NCBI RefSeq assembly: GCF_008728635.1
Contig: NZ_CP044285.1
Location: 3,286,001-3,350,000 of the forward strand
From: Hymenobacter baengnokdamensis
Lineage (GTDB): Bacteria; Bacteroidota; Bacteroidia; Cytophagales; Hymenobacteraceae
Reading direction: 5' to 3'
Length of the DNA stretch: 64,000 nt
Part shown: one piece after another, positions 14,817 through 25,015 of the stretch
Layout of the letters: each line of letters opens with the position of its first letter
Position numbering within the stretch: position 1 is the stretch's first letter
Notes under the pieces: model-generated
The model's input: the letters and a program-made list of their open reading frames with translations, nothing else
The model's database searches: none
What the model was told of the DNA's origin: nothing
Made by a program: the position numbers and the translations under genes

Positions 14817-16850
14817 CTATTGTTTGACAAATTTCCCCTGCCCTACCCGTTCGCCCGTGGGGCTGAGCAGGCGCAGCAGGTAGAGGCCGGGGGCCAGGGC
14901 TTGGGTAGCTACTTCGGCCTGGGCAGCTTGCACGGGCTGGCGTAGAACGGCGCGCCCCGTCGCATCACAGATTTCGACCGTGGCTGGCGAGGCCAGGCCG
15001 CTGATAGTCAGGGCGTCGTGGCACGGGTTAGGAAACAGGGTAAGCTCGGGCACGCCGGTCGCGCGGGCAGCCAGTACCAGGCTATTGTCGTGCTGCACGG
15101 TGCCGGGGTACATCAGCAGCCAGCCGTTGGGGTCTACCGCTACATCGGTCACGATGTTATCGACGGGCGCCACGAATCCCTGGCCGGCCTGCGTCTGGTT
15201 GAAGCGCACGAGGCGGGTGCTGCCGTCCTGAAAGGTAAGCTGATAGTCTACCTCCGTACGAAAAAAGCCGGGCGAGGCCCCGGCCGTAGCGCCCTCATTC
15301 ACTTGCAGAAAAAGCGACCGGCCGACCTGATTCCAGCGCACAGTAAAAATGGGGTAGCCATTGCCCCGGTACCACTGGTTGAAGAAGTAGTCGAGCGGCT
15401 GCCCTAGCTCGGCCTCAAACAGCTGCTGCAGGTCGGCGGTGCGGGCCGTGCGGCCGCTAAACTGCTGCTGATACGTGCGCAGCACCCGAAAGAAGCGGGT
15501 ATCGTCGTGGCAGAGGTAGCGCAGCATGTGTATCACGGAAGCCCCTTTCTTATACGTAAGGTCGTGGTCGAAAATGCGACTTACATTGGTAGTGTCGGGC
15601 ACGCGCACGCTGCCGAGCAGGCTACGATAGGCGTAGCTGTGCGCCTGGTTCATCCAGCCGCGCGGGTCGTAGTATTGCTGCTCGTACAGGTACTCGGCGT
15701 AGGAGGCAAAGCCCTCGTTGAGCCAGATGTCTTCCCAGGAAGCGCAGGTGACGTTGTCGCCAAACCACTGGTGGAAAAGCTCGTGGGCCGTCAGGGTAAA
15801 ATCGTCCCCCATCTCGCTCTGCGTGGTCATGGTCTGGTGCTCCATGCCACCCCCGATGGGGGCAAACGAGAGCCCGTACTTCTCATCGGCAAAGTAGTAG
15901 GTACCCACCAGCGACGAGAAGTATTCAATGGTGTGCGGCAGCACATCGAGCGCCGTTTTATTGGCAGCCACTGTGGGCTGGTCGTAGAGGTAGCTCACCA
16001 CCGGCATGCTGCGCCCTCCCGGCAGGCTGGCAGAGGTGACGTACTCCACGTAGGGAGCCACGGCCACCGAAATCAGGTAATAGTCGATGGGATGGCGGGT
16101 ACTCCACTCGTAGCGCACACGGCCGCCGGGCAGCAGCACCGTGCGGCGCAGCACGCCATTGGAGCCCACCTTGTTGGGCAGCGTAGTCGTGACCGACACG
16201 GCCGACGAGTCGGCTTTATCCGTAAGCACCTGCTTGCAGGGAAACCACTCGTGAGCCGAAAACGGCTCCGACAAGCTCCAGGTAACGTTGTAGCTGCCTC
16301 CGTTGATGGTCGCCGTATTGAAAGCATTGCCGATGGCGCTGGTGTTGCCGTTGGGTGCCGTGCCGTGGTAATAGATGCGGGCATCGAGCAGGCTGCCGGC
16401 CGGGGCGGGCCGGGCCAGCGCGGCGGTGGCCGCCTGCCCCTGGCGCAGCACGCCCGGCGAGCGCTGGCCGCCGGCCAGCACCGAGTCGATAACCAGCGTT
16501 GCCGTGCCGGGCGGTGAGCCCGCCGGGGCCTGGTACAGCTCAAAGGCCAGCGAATCGAGGGGCTGCGCGCCTACCAGCACCCGCAGCAGCGCCGAGCCGG
16601 CAATATTGCGCGAAGTGTTGTCGAGCGTCAGGTCGAGCTTGTACCACTTCACATCGTAGCGGTCCATTTTTTGGCGGTGGCGCACCGATACGCCCGCCAC
16701 GGCAGCCAGGCCCTGCCCCTGGCGCAGGCGCGCCTGCCGGCAAGCCTGGGCGGCGTCGGGTGCGGCGCCAGGGGCCTGGGCACCCGCCCGCCCGGCGGCC
16801 AGCAGCCCCAGGCAACTTACCAGCAGGGTTAAATATATTATTTTTTGCAT
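14817..16850 (-). CDS. M1 family metallopeptidase with type IX secretion C-terminal sorting domain
   Basis: A 677-residue exported zinc aminopeptidase. A signal peptide covers about 1-24. The M1 N-terminal beta domain follows, then the catalytic domain with GGMEHQ at 334-339 (variant of the GAMEN exopeptidase motif), HELFH at 356-360 and the third zinc ligand E379 in NEGFASY. A catalytic Tyr is likely in the segment after 420. The last 75 residues (LTLFPNPCHDALTISG to GQGKFVKQ) are a type A sorting domain, so the enzyme is delivered to the cell surface or medium by the T9SS. The start ATG 16850 precedes a normal signal. Confidence 0.93.
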   Translation of the reverse strand: MQKIIYLTLLVSCLGLLAAGRAGAQAPGAAPDAAQACRQARLRQGQGLAAVAGVSVRHRQKMDRYDVKWYKLDLTLDNTSRNIAGSALLRVLVGAQPLDSLAFELYQAPAGSPPGTATLVIDSVLAGGQRSPGVLRQGQAATAALARPAPAGSLLDARIYYHGTAPNGNTSAIGNAFNTATINGGSYNVTWSLSEPFSAHEWFPCKQVLTDKADSSAVSVTTTLPNKVGSNGVLRRTVLLPGGRVRYEWSTRHPIDYYLISVAVAPYVEYVTSASLPGGRSMPVVSYLYDQPTVAANKTALDVLPHTIEYFSSLVGTYYFADEKYGLSFAPIGGGMEHQTMTTQSEMGDDFTLTAHELFHQWFGDNVTCASWEDIWLNEGFASYAEYLYEQQYYDPRGWMNQAHSYAYRSLLGSVRVPDTTNVSRIFDHDLTYKKGASVIHMLRYLCHDDTRFFRVLRTYQQQFSGRTARTADLQQLFEAELGQPLDYFFNQWYRGNGYPIFTVRWNQVGRSLFLQVNEGATAGASPGFFRTEVDYQLTFQDGSTRLVRFNQTQAGQGFVAPVDNIVTDVAVDPNGWLLMYPGTVQHDNSLVLAARATGVPELTLFPNPCHDALTISGLASPATVEICDATGRAVLRQPVQAAQAEVATQALAPGLYLLRLLSPTGERVGQGKFVKQ

Positions 16851-17015
16851 ATTAACACAGTTTGCGGGCTTCTAACCATTGCGCCGGGCTGATTACCGAA
16901 GGTAGTGCACCTTGCCCAACTCCTGACTTGACCTTACCTTAGAGGACCGGCCTGGGTTCGCCCAGGTGTTATTCATCAGTATTACTTGCTACTACCCCGC
17001 CAGCTTGCTTGCGCT

Positions 17016-19349
17016 ATGAGGAGATTTTACTATGCTTTATTGGCAGAATGGGCCTGTAAGGCGGCGCTGTCGCGTTGGGTTACGTGCGGGCTGGCCTGCC
17101 TGCTGCTGGTACTTGGCAATGCCCCGGTGGCCAGGGCCACGCACATTGTGGGCGGCGAGATGGACCTGCAATACCTGACCGGCAACACGTATCAGCTAAC
17201 GCTGAATCTGTACTTCGACGCGGTGAATGGCAGTCCGGCTGCCCTCGATGGCAGCCTGGCCGCCGGTATTTTCGACAAGGCTACCAATCGGCTGGTGGCC
17301 ACGGTGCAGCTGCCGCTCATCAACGATACGTTTGTCAAGTACAGTAACCCGGCCTGCGCGGTGGGCTCCCTCAGCACCAAAGCCCTGACGTACCGCAACA
17401 CGGTAGAGCTGCCGCCGGATAAGTTTTCGAGTGCGCAAGGCTATTACGCCTCGGTAGAGCGCTGCTGCCGCAACAAAACTATCGGTAATATAGTGGCGCC
17501 CGAAAATGCGGCCCAGACCTTCTACCTGGAGTTTCCGGCCGTGGTGCGCAACGGGCAGGCATTTCGCGACTCTACGCCGCGCGTGTTTCCCCCGCTGGCC
17601 GACTATGCCTGCCTGGGAGAAGATTTTACCTACGACTTTGCCGGCCAGGATGCCGACGGCGACTCGCTGGTGTATGACATGGTGACGCCCCTCAATGGAC
17701 ACGCCGACTCGTCCAATCCCAACCCCGGCAGCAACGCGCCGCCCGCCTTTTACGGGGCGCCTTATGCCGAGATTACCTGGATGCCGGGGCGCAGCGCGGC
17801 CAATCAGATTCCAGGCTCGCCCGCTCTTAAAATCGGGCCCCTCACCGGGCGGCTTACGGTGCGGCCCTCGGCTACGGGCCTGTTTGTGTTTGGGGTCCGC
17901 TGCCAGGAATACCGCAAGGGCGTGAAAATCGGGGAAACGCGCCGCGACTTTCAGCTGCAGGTGCTGGTATGCCCCAAAAACACGGCCCCCAGCCTGGTGC
18001 TGCTGCCTAACCCCACCGGCAATACCCCCTACCGGGCGGGCCGCGATACGCTGCGTATCGTGCCGGGCGGCCCCCACTGCGTGCGCCTGCGCTTTACCGA
18101 CCCCGACCCCAACTCCCAACTGACCCTGAGCTTGTTGCCCCTTGGCTATACCGGGCCGCTGCCGTCGTTTACAACGGCCATCACCGGAATGGTGCACACG
18201 GCCGGGCAGCCCGATACGCTGATAGCCTCGCTGTGCTTTTCGGACTGCACCGATACCCAGGGCAAGGTGGGCCACCTCGACGTGCTGGTGGCCGACAACG
18301 GCTGCTCACTGCCCAAGCACGATACGGTCCACGTGGCCTTTATCGGAGTGCCACCCCCTAACGGTCCGCCCACGCTCAGCAGCACAGCCGGGCCAGGCCT
18401 GCCGCTGCACGTGCGGCCGGGCCAGACGCTGGCCTTCGACCTTATCGCCACCGACCCCGACGGCGACCCTATTCAGTTTACGCTGGGTGGCAGCGCGGGC
18501 TTTGCGCCCGATGTGCTGGGCGCCACCATTGCGCCCCAGGCGCAAGCCGGCCAGGTGCGCCGCGCCCGCTTTACGTGGCCCGTCGATTGCCGGGCCATTA
18601 CCAGCCCGGCTGGGCAGACCCAGCAGCTGGTATTTACCGCCAGCTCGACCACGCCCTGCGGCACCCGGCAGCTGGCCCCCACGCTCCAGATTCCGGTTGT
18701 TGTGGACTACGGCAATGTGCCGCCCGTGCTTACCACTACCCTGCCCCAACCCGCCACGCCTACCGATACAGTGGTTATCCGCCTGCCGCTAGGCCAGCCT
18801 TACTCGGCTACGCTTACGGGCACCGACGCCAACGGCGACGTGCTTAAGATGAGTGCCGCGGGCCGGGGATTCGACCTGGCCGCGGCGGGTATGTACTTTA
18901 CTACGGAGGCCCGGCCGGCCGGCCAGGCCGGGGCTACCTTCACCTGGCTGCCCGCCTGCGACGGCGTTGCCGTGGTAAATGGCAAGCCAATGCCGCTTAC
19001 CGTTACATTTCAGCTGCAGGAGGTTACCTGCCGCCCCCAGCCCCAGGCCCGCAGCGTCCGCTTCGAGGTGCTGAACCCCGACACGGCTGCCTTTACCCCA
19101 CCCAATATTATTCTGCCAACCGGCCACAACCTGGCCAACCAGGTATTTACTATGAGTACGCTGCCGGCTGATTTTTGCGATAACCGCTTTGCAGGCATTA
19201 AGATATTCTCGCGCTGGGGCCGGTTGGTATACGAATCGGGCGACCGCAACTTCCGCTGGACCGGCGAGAACATGGCCGGCGTATACTATTACCTGTTGAC
19301 CTTTACTACCGGCCGCCGGTATAAAGGCTGGGTCGAAGTAGTGCAATAA
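17016..19349 (+). CDS. Large secreted protein with gliding-motility-associated C-terminal domain
   Basis: A 777-residue protein. A membrane-type signal (WVTCGLACLLLVLGNAPVARA) is followed by THIVGGEMDLQYL, the usual start of a Cytophagales family of surface proteins. The body repeats Ig/cadherin-like segments marked by DADGDSLVYDM, TDPDGDPIQF and TDANGDVLKM, which look like Ca2+-binding loops. The final 80 residues (NRFAGIKIFSRWGRLVYES to YKGWVEVVQ) are the CHU_C/type B sorting domain that directs T9SS export. Start ATG 17016 is chosen so that the signal is not preceded by extra residues; ATG 16986 is possible. Probably an adhesin or surface scaffold. Confidence 0.85.
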   Translation: MRRFYYALLAEWACKAALSRWVTCGLACLLLVLGNAPVARATHIVGGEMDLQYLTGNTYQLTLNLYFDAVNGSPAALDGSLAAGIFDKATNRLVATVQLPLINDTFVKYSNPACAVGSLSTKALTYRNTVELPPDKFSSAQGYYASVERCCRNKTIGNIVAPENAAQTFYLEFPAVVRNGQAFRDSTPRVFPPLADYACLGEDFTYDFAGQDADGDSLVYDMVTPLNGHADSSNPNPGSNAPPAFYGAPYAEITWMPGRSAANQIPGSPALKIGPLTGRLTVRPSATGLFVFGVRCQEYRKGVKIGETRRDFQLQVLVCPKNTAPSLVLLPNPTGNTPYRAGRDTLRIVPGGPHCVRLRFTDPDPNSQLTLSLLPLGYTGPLPSFTTAITGMVHTAGQPDTLIASLCFSDCTDTQGKVGHLDVLVADNGCSLPKHDTVHVAFIGVPPPNGPPTLSSTAGPGLPLHVRPGQTLAFDLIATDPDGDPIQFTLGGSAGFAPDVLGATIAPQAQAGQVRRARFTWPVDCRAITSPAGQTQQLVFTASSTTPCGTRQLAPTLQIPVVVDYGNVPPVLTTTLPQPATPTDTVVIRLPLGQPYSATLTGTDANGDVLKMSAAGRGFDLAAAGMYFTTEARPAGQAGATFTWLPACDGVAVVNGKPMPLTVTFQLQEVTCRPQPQARSVRFEVLNPDTAAFTPPNIILPTGHNLANQVFTMSTLPADFCDNRFAGIKIFSRWGRLVYESGDRNFRWTGENMAGVYYYLLTFTTGRRYKGWVEVVQ

Positions 19350-19350
19350 A

Positions 19351-19605
19351 GACCACTGATTAGCTCGGATTGGAGCGGATTGCACGGATTTTGTGGACGG
19401 CGCGGCGCTTCGCTTGGTAGACTTTTGGCTTTGTGAAGTGGTGCCGCTCCGGGTTCCTGGACAAGTGCGGAAATCGACCCGTTGAGGCCGGACATTCCCT
19501 GACCCGGAGTTGCTTGCGCACTGTACAGCGAGGTCTTACCAAGCGGAGCGCCGCGCCGTCCACAAAATCCGTGCAATCCGCTCCAATCCGAGCTAATCAG
19601 TGGTC
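19351..19605. repeat. 255-bp palindromic element filling a convergent gene junction
   Basis: Arms at 19351-19422 and 19533-19605 are nearly perfect inverted repeats of about 72 bp, differing only near the inner end. They start GACCACTGATTAGC and include CGGATTGGAGCGGATT. The central 110 bp is unrelated to the arms. The left end is 1 base after one stop codon, and the right end touches the other. No open frame exists inside. Confidence 0.85.
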
Positions 19606-20262
19606 TCAGTAGAGGAATAAGAACATCCCGAACAGTCCTACCCAGAGCACGTCAATAAAGTGCCAGTAAGTGAGCAAAGCCCGCAGCTGGCGCAGGTGAT
19701 ATGGATTGCGGATAAACACCAGCGTACGCACTGCGTCGCGGCTGGCATGCAGGGTTTTGAGTAGCTGCGCCAGCAGAAAAAGCAGGCCGGCCAGTATGTG
19801 GGCCACGTGCAGCCCCGAGATAACGTACACAAAGGTGCCGCTGCGCTCGCCCGTAAACAGCACGCCCTGCTGAACCAGCTCGCGCCAGCCCAGCACCTGC
19901 AGGCCGCTGAAAATACTGCCCAGCAGCAGCGTAGCCCCCAGGCAGCGGGCCAGGCCGGGCAGGTCGTCGGCCCGATACAGACGGGGCGCCTGCGCCAGCG
20001 TGTAAGACGACACCAGCAACACCACCGTGCTCAGGGAAAAGTAGCGCGGAAATGCGTGAATGCCCCGGGGCACCGTGCTCTGGGCCCGTGAGGCAACGTA
20101 CATCGCCACCAGCGTTACGAAGAGCATCGTAATGCCCAGCAGCGCCAGGTAGAGCAGCATTAGCAGCGGCGGCACGCGCTCGATGCGGCTGAAAGCTGAG
20201 TGCCCGGCCCGCTGGTGGCCGGTGCCGGAAGGAATATTACGGTCGTCGCGGGGGGCTTGCAC
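19606..20262 (-). CDS. Heme-copper oxidase subunit III-like protein, standalone
   Basis: A 218-residue inner-membrane protein with five helices, matching the short form of subunit III. Visible marks are LLMLLYLALLGITMLFVTLV, GTFVYVISGLHVAHILAGL with the conserved His, and the final YWHFIDVLWVGLFGMFLFLY. Subunit III helps assemble and stabilise cytochrome oxidase. No subunit I or II gene is near, so it is either an orphan paralogue or assembles with subunits coded elsewhere. GTG 20262 is preferred to ATG 20307, because the longer start would run into the upstream terminator. Confidence 0.85.
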   Translation of the reverse strand: MQAPRDDRNIPSGTGHQRAGHSAFSRIERVPPLLMLLYLALLGITMLFVTLVAMYVASRAQSTVPRGIHAFPRYFSLSTVVLLVSSYTLAQAPRLYRADDLPGLARCLGATLLLGSIFSGLQVLGWRELVQQGVLFTGERSGTFVYVISGLHVAHILAGLLFLLAQLLKTLHASRDAVRTLVFIRNPYHLRQLRALLTYWHFIDVLWVGLFGMFLFLY

Positions 20263-20279
20263 AAAAGCTAAGTTAACGC

Positions 20280-20322
20280 ACAAAAAACTCCCTCCTGTAA
20301 TAGACAAAGGGAGTTTTTTGTT
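20280..20322 (-). terminator. Terminator between two minus-strand genes
   Basis: ACAAAAAACTCCC (from 20280) pairs with GGGAGTTTTTTGT (to 20321). It ends the small two-gene unit to its right before the oxidase gene. Confidence 0.75.
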
Positions 20323-20339
20323 CTGCTTTGCGCGTAGTT

Positions 20340-20690
20340 CTACTTAAAAAACGACCCAATCTTGCCCAGTACCGCGCTCAGCGTGATTTTGGGGCCGTTG
20401 CGGTCAGCCAGGCCGAAGAGGACGTAGGTTTTGCCGCCCACGCGCAGGTCGAGCACTAGGCCCAGGCGGCGCGCCAGCTGATGAAGCTGCTGCAAGGGGT
20501 CGGGGCCGGGCTTTTTGGGCGCTTTGGGCGCGCCGGGCGGCTGCGGCGGACCCGCCGTGATGAGGTCGAGCACCTGCTGGCTGGGCACGTTGAGAATAAG
20601 GTAGGAGCCGGAAGCCGCCAGCTGAATATCGTGCCCGCCCGGCCAGGTAAGCACCAGCCGGGCTTCTACCTCCAGGGCCCGGCTAAACAC
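20340..20690 (-). CDS. Hypothetical protein, second gene of a coupled pair
   Basis: A 116-residue soluble protein with GTG start overlapping the end of the preceding gene by 8 bases, which suggests translational coupling. It reads as a beta-rich N-terminal half (EARLVLTWPGGHDIQLAAS), a proline-rich linker (GPPQPPGAPKAPKKPGPDP) and an alpha/beta C-terminal half with LHQLARRLGLVLDLRVGGKT. I do not recognise a family. The shared theme with its partner is a short strand pattern, so the two may form a complex. Confidence 0.55.
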   Translation of the reverse strand: MFSRALEVEARLVLTWPGGHDIQLAASGSYLILNVPSQQVLDLITAGPPQPPGAPKAPKKPGPDPLQQLHQLARRLGLVLDLRVGGKTYVLFGLADRNGPKITLSAVLGKIGSFFK

Positions 20691-20931
20691 GCGGCACGTT
20701 GGGGTCGGGAGCGGGCGACACGAGCGGGGCGGCGGCCGGCGCCTCGCCTTTGGTGCGAATACGCAGCGAGCCGTTGAGCTTCCAGGTGGCCGGCTGCCCG
20801 GCGGGGTTTAGCTGGTTGGGTACTTGCAGCTCGACCTGGTCAAAAGCCAGGTTGAGCTCCACCCCACCCGAAAGCTTGGTGAGCAGCGAAGCGGCCGTAT
20901 CGGCCCAGGAAGCGGAGGATTGGTCAGGCAT
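20683..20931 (-). CDS. Hypothetical protein, first gene of a coupled pair
   Basis: An 82-residue protein starting MPDQSSASWADTAASLLTKL. It has a predicted N-terminal helix, then strands (VELNLAFDQVELQVPN, WKLNGSLRIRT), and a proline-rich tail. No family is recognised. ATG 20931 is chosen; in-frame codons further upstream have no support. Its last 8 bases overlap the next gene. Confidence 0.5.
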   Translation of the reverse strand: MPDQSSASWADTAASLLTKLSGGVELNLAFDQVELQVPNQLNPAGQPATWKLNGSLRIRTKGEAPAAAPLVSPAPDPNVPRV

Positions 20932-21044
20932 AAAAAAGAGATGAGCAGGTAAATGGGGCGAAAGCACGCTGCAAAGCACGGCTATTCATTTCTAAAAACC
21001 CAAACGCAACCGCCGGGCCAGGGTTGCCGTTGCCCGAGAGCGCG

Positions 21045-21052
21045 TATTTTTG
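21045..21052 (+). promoter_or_regulatory. TAnnTTTG promoter box for a small membrane protein
   Basis: TATTTTTG is a perfect -7 box; TTG at 21024-21026 lies 18 bases upstream as the -33 element. The start codon is 40 bases downstream. Confidence 0.55.
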
Positions 21053-21091
21053 TCTCAATCTTTTGCTTTGTCTGCTTTTTCTTACCCGCTT

Positions 21092-21328
21092 ATGAAATTC
21101 TTCGCCTGGTTCGCCGTCGTCACCATTCTGTTTGTGCTCATCGCCCGCTTTAAGCCCCAATCGCCGGCCGAGCCCATTATCCCCACCGAGGCCAAGGAAG
21201 CCCAGGGCCAGCCCGGCACCGACGACAATGCCCCGCCCGCCCGCACCGAAGAGCAGGGCAAAGCCGATGCTCAGAAAGCCGGCAGCACCTACGTGCTACC
21301 CGGCGTGCGGCCGGCCAGCGCGGCGTAA
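21092..21328 (+). CDS. Small single-helix membrane protein, unknown
   Basis: A 78-residue protein: an N-terminal membrane helix (KFFAWFAVVTILFVLIARF) followed by a long polar segment rich in Pro, Glu, Ala and Gln, ending GVRPASAA. The topology suggests an inner-membrane anchor with a disordered tail. No family is recognised. ATG 21092 is chosen because a consensus promoter lies 40 bases upstream and the helix starts at once. It is followed by an inverted-repeat element and then ligA. Confidence 0.6.
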   Translation: MKFFAWFAVVTILFVLIARFKPQSPAEPIIPTEAKEAQGQPGTDDNAPPARTEEQGKADAQKAGSTYVLPGVRPASAA

Positions 21329-21354
21329 CGCGGCCACGGAAGTTACCTTATCAA

Positions 21355-23503
<2,149 letters not shown>

Positions 23504-23511
23504 TAGCGCGG

Positions 23512-23653
23512 GGGGCCGCAAGGTAAAAAGAGGTTTCGCAAAGTACCTGCGATGGTTTTTAATCCAGTGAGCGGTTTCGGAATTAATTAAAAATCAATTC
23601 CGAAACCGCTCTGAATCCAAACCTTGCGAAACCTCTTTTTACCTTGCGGCCCC
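23512..23653. repeat. 142-bp palindromic element at a convergent junction
   Basis: Outer arms at 23512-23541 and 23624-23653 are perfect 30-bp inverted repeats (begin GGGGCCGCAAGGTAAAAAGA). An inner imperfect stem pairs GAGCGGTTTCGGAATT (from 23569) with AATTCCGAAACCGCTC (to 23611). It occupies nearly all of the gap between ligA and the lactonase gene and could end transcription from both sides. Confidence 0.8.
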
Positions 23654-23659
23654 TCACCC

Positions 23660-24865
23660 TCACTTGGTAAAATCGGGCAGTACTTCCAAAAACATGGGCG
23701 AAGGCAGGCTTACCGATTCGCCGGTGGGCGAAAGCTTGCCCGACTTGGCATCGATGCGGTAGGTGAAGATGTTATCCGAATTCTGATTGGCAACCAGTAG
23801 TATTCGGCCGCTGGGGTCGAGGGCAAAGTTGCGGGGCGTCTGGCCCTGGGTGCTGATGTGCTGCACCAGCGTCAGGCGGCCCGTAACCGGCTCAATCGCA
23901 AAGACTGCCAAGCTGTTATCCCCCCGGTTAGACGTATAGAGAAAGCGCCCGTCGGGACTGACGTGCACATCGGCCCCCGAATTTTCTCCCTTGAAGCCGG
24001 CCGGCAGCGTCGAGAGCGTCTGCAATTCGGTAAACGTGCCGGTGGTATCATAATCCAGCGCCGTTACGGTCGAGTTCAGCTCATTTTCGAGGTAGGCGAA
24101 GTGGCCATTGGGATGAAACGTGAGGTGGCGCGGCCCCGCGCCCGGCCGGGCCAAAAACGCCGGCTTGGCCTGGGGCCGCAGCTGGCCAGTAGTTGCGTTA
24201 AACCGGTAGGCATATACCTTATCCGTACCCAGGTCCACGGCAAAGGCGTAGCGATTGACCGGGTCTGTGATAAAACAGTGCGCGTGCGCGTGGTCCTGGT
24301 TTTTGTGCGGTCCCAGCGGCGGCTGATGCTGGTCGTTAGCCGAGGCGGGAGCCAGCTTCCCATCGGCTTGCAGTGGCAACACGCTCACACTTCCCCCGCC
24401 ATAATTGGCTACCAGCACTTCCTTACCCGTGTGGTCGAGGCTGATGTAGCACGGCCCCGCCCCGCGCGAGGGCTGCTGGTTGAGCAGGGCCAAGGCGCCG
24501 GTCTGGGCATCGACGGCAAAGGCACTAACGCCACCAGTATTGGCCTGGCCCCGGAAGGTGCCGCTTTCACTCACCGCGTACAAATGGCGGTGCGTGGCAT
24601 CCATCGTCAGGTAAGTCGGGTGGTCGCCGCCGCGCTGCACGCTTACTGGCGTCAGCGCGCCCGTGGCCGGATGCAGGCGATAGAGATAAATGCTGGCCGC
24701 CTGGTCGCCGCCCACATTCGTACCCACGTATACGAGGCTGCCGATAGTAGACGACTCGCCGGAGGTAGTGTCGCGCATGGTGCGGGCGCAGCTGCCCAGC
24801 ACAGCAACGGCCAGGAAGGCCGCCAGCGGGCGCCCCCAAAGGTGAAAAGCAGTAGTTTTAGTCAT
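23660..24865 (-). CDS. Lactonase family (6-phosphogluconolactonase-like, seven-bladed propeller) lipoprotein
   Basis: A 401-residue protein. The signal ends in a lipobox (AVAVLGSC), so it is a lipoprotein. The rest is a YbhE/Pgl-type beta-propeller, with repeats such as PTYLTMDATHRHLYAVSE, GPCYISLDHTGKEVLVANYGGGSV and GADVHVSPDGRFLYTSNRGDNSLAVF. Pgl hydrolyses 6-phosphogluconolactone, but an exported version must act on an unphosphorylated sugar lactone or another substrate. It lies 150 bp downstream of the xylan locus and is separated by a probable terminator, with a near-consensus CATCTTTG box of its own, so it is probably not part of that operon. Confidence 0.85.
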   Translation of the reverse strand: MTKTTAFHLWGRPLAAFLAVAVLGSCARTMRDTTSGESSTIGSLVYVGTNVGGDQAASIYLYRLHPATGALTPVSVQRGGDHPTYLTMDATHRHLYAVSESGTFRGQANTGGVSAFAVDAQTGALALLNQQPSRGAGPCYISLDHTGKEVLVANYGGGSVSVLPLQADGKLAPASANDQHQPPLGPHKNQDHAHAHCFITDPVNRYAFAVDLGTDKVYAYRFNATTGQLRPQAKPAFLARPGAGPRHLTFHPNGHFAYLENELNSTVTALDYDTTGTFTELQTLSTLPAGFKGENSGADVHVSPDGRFLYTSNRGDNSLAVFAIEPVTGRLTLVQHISTQGQTPRNFALDPSGRILLVANQNSDNIFTYRIDAKSGKLSPTGESVSLPSPMFLEVLPDFTK

Positions 24866-24924
24866 AGCGCTGAATGACGGAGAATAGCGCACAAAGATGC
24901 TTATCCTCCCCTATATATCTGCGC

Positions 24925-24972
24925 AAAAAAGCAGTCAGGCCAGCTTTCCCCGGTTGCTGAGCTGGCTGGTCT
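24925..24972 (-). terminator. Probable terminator of the xylan operon
   Basis: On the minus strand a GCCAGCT/AGCTGGC stem with an extended imperfect base precedes a run of six Ts (24925-24930), starting 44 bases past the GH115 stop. The spacing between stem and T run is long, so efficiency is uncertain. Confidence 0.5.
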
Positions 24973-25015
24973 GGCGATGTAAGCTCGGCAGTATTCGCAG
25001 TTAACCAGCAATACT

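Noticed and set aside
23660-24865. Lactonase as the last gene of the xylan operon
   Set aside because: A 150-bp gap, a probable terminator and its own near-consensus promoter box separate it; the orientation alone is not enough.
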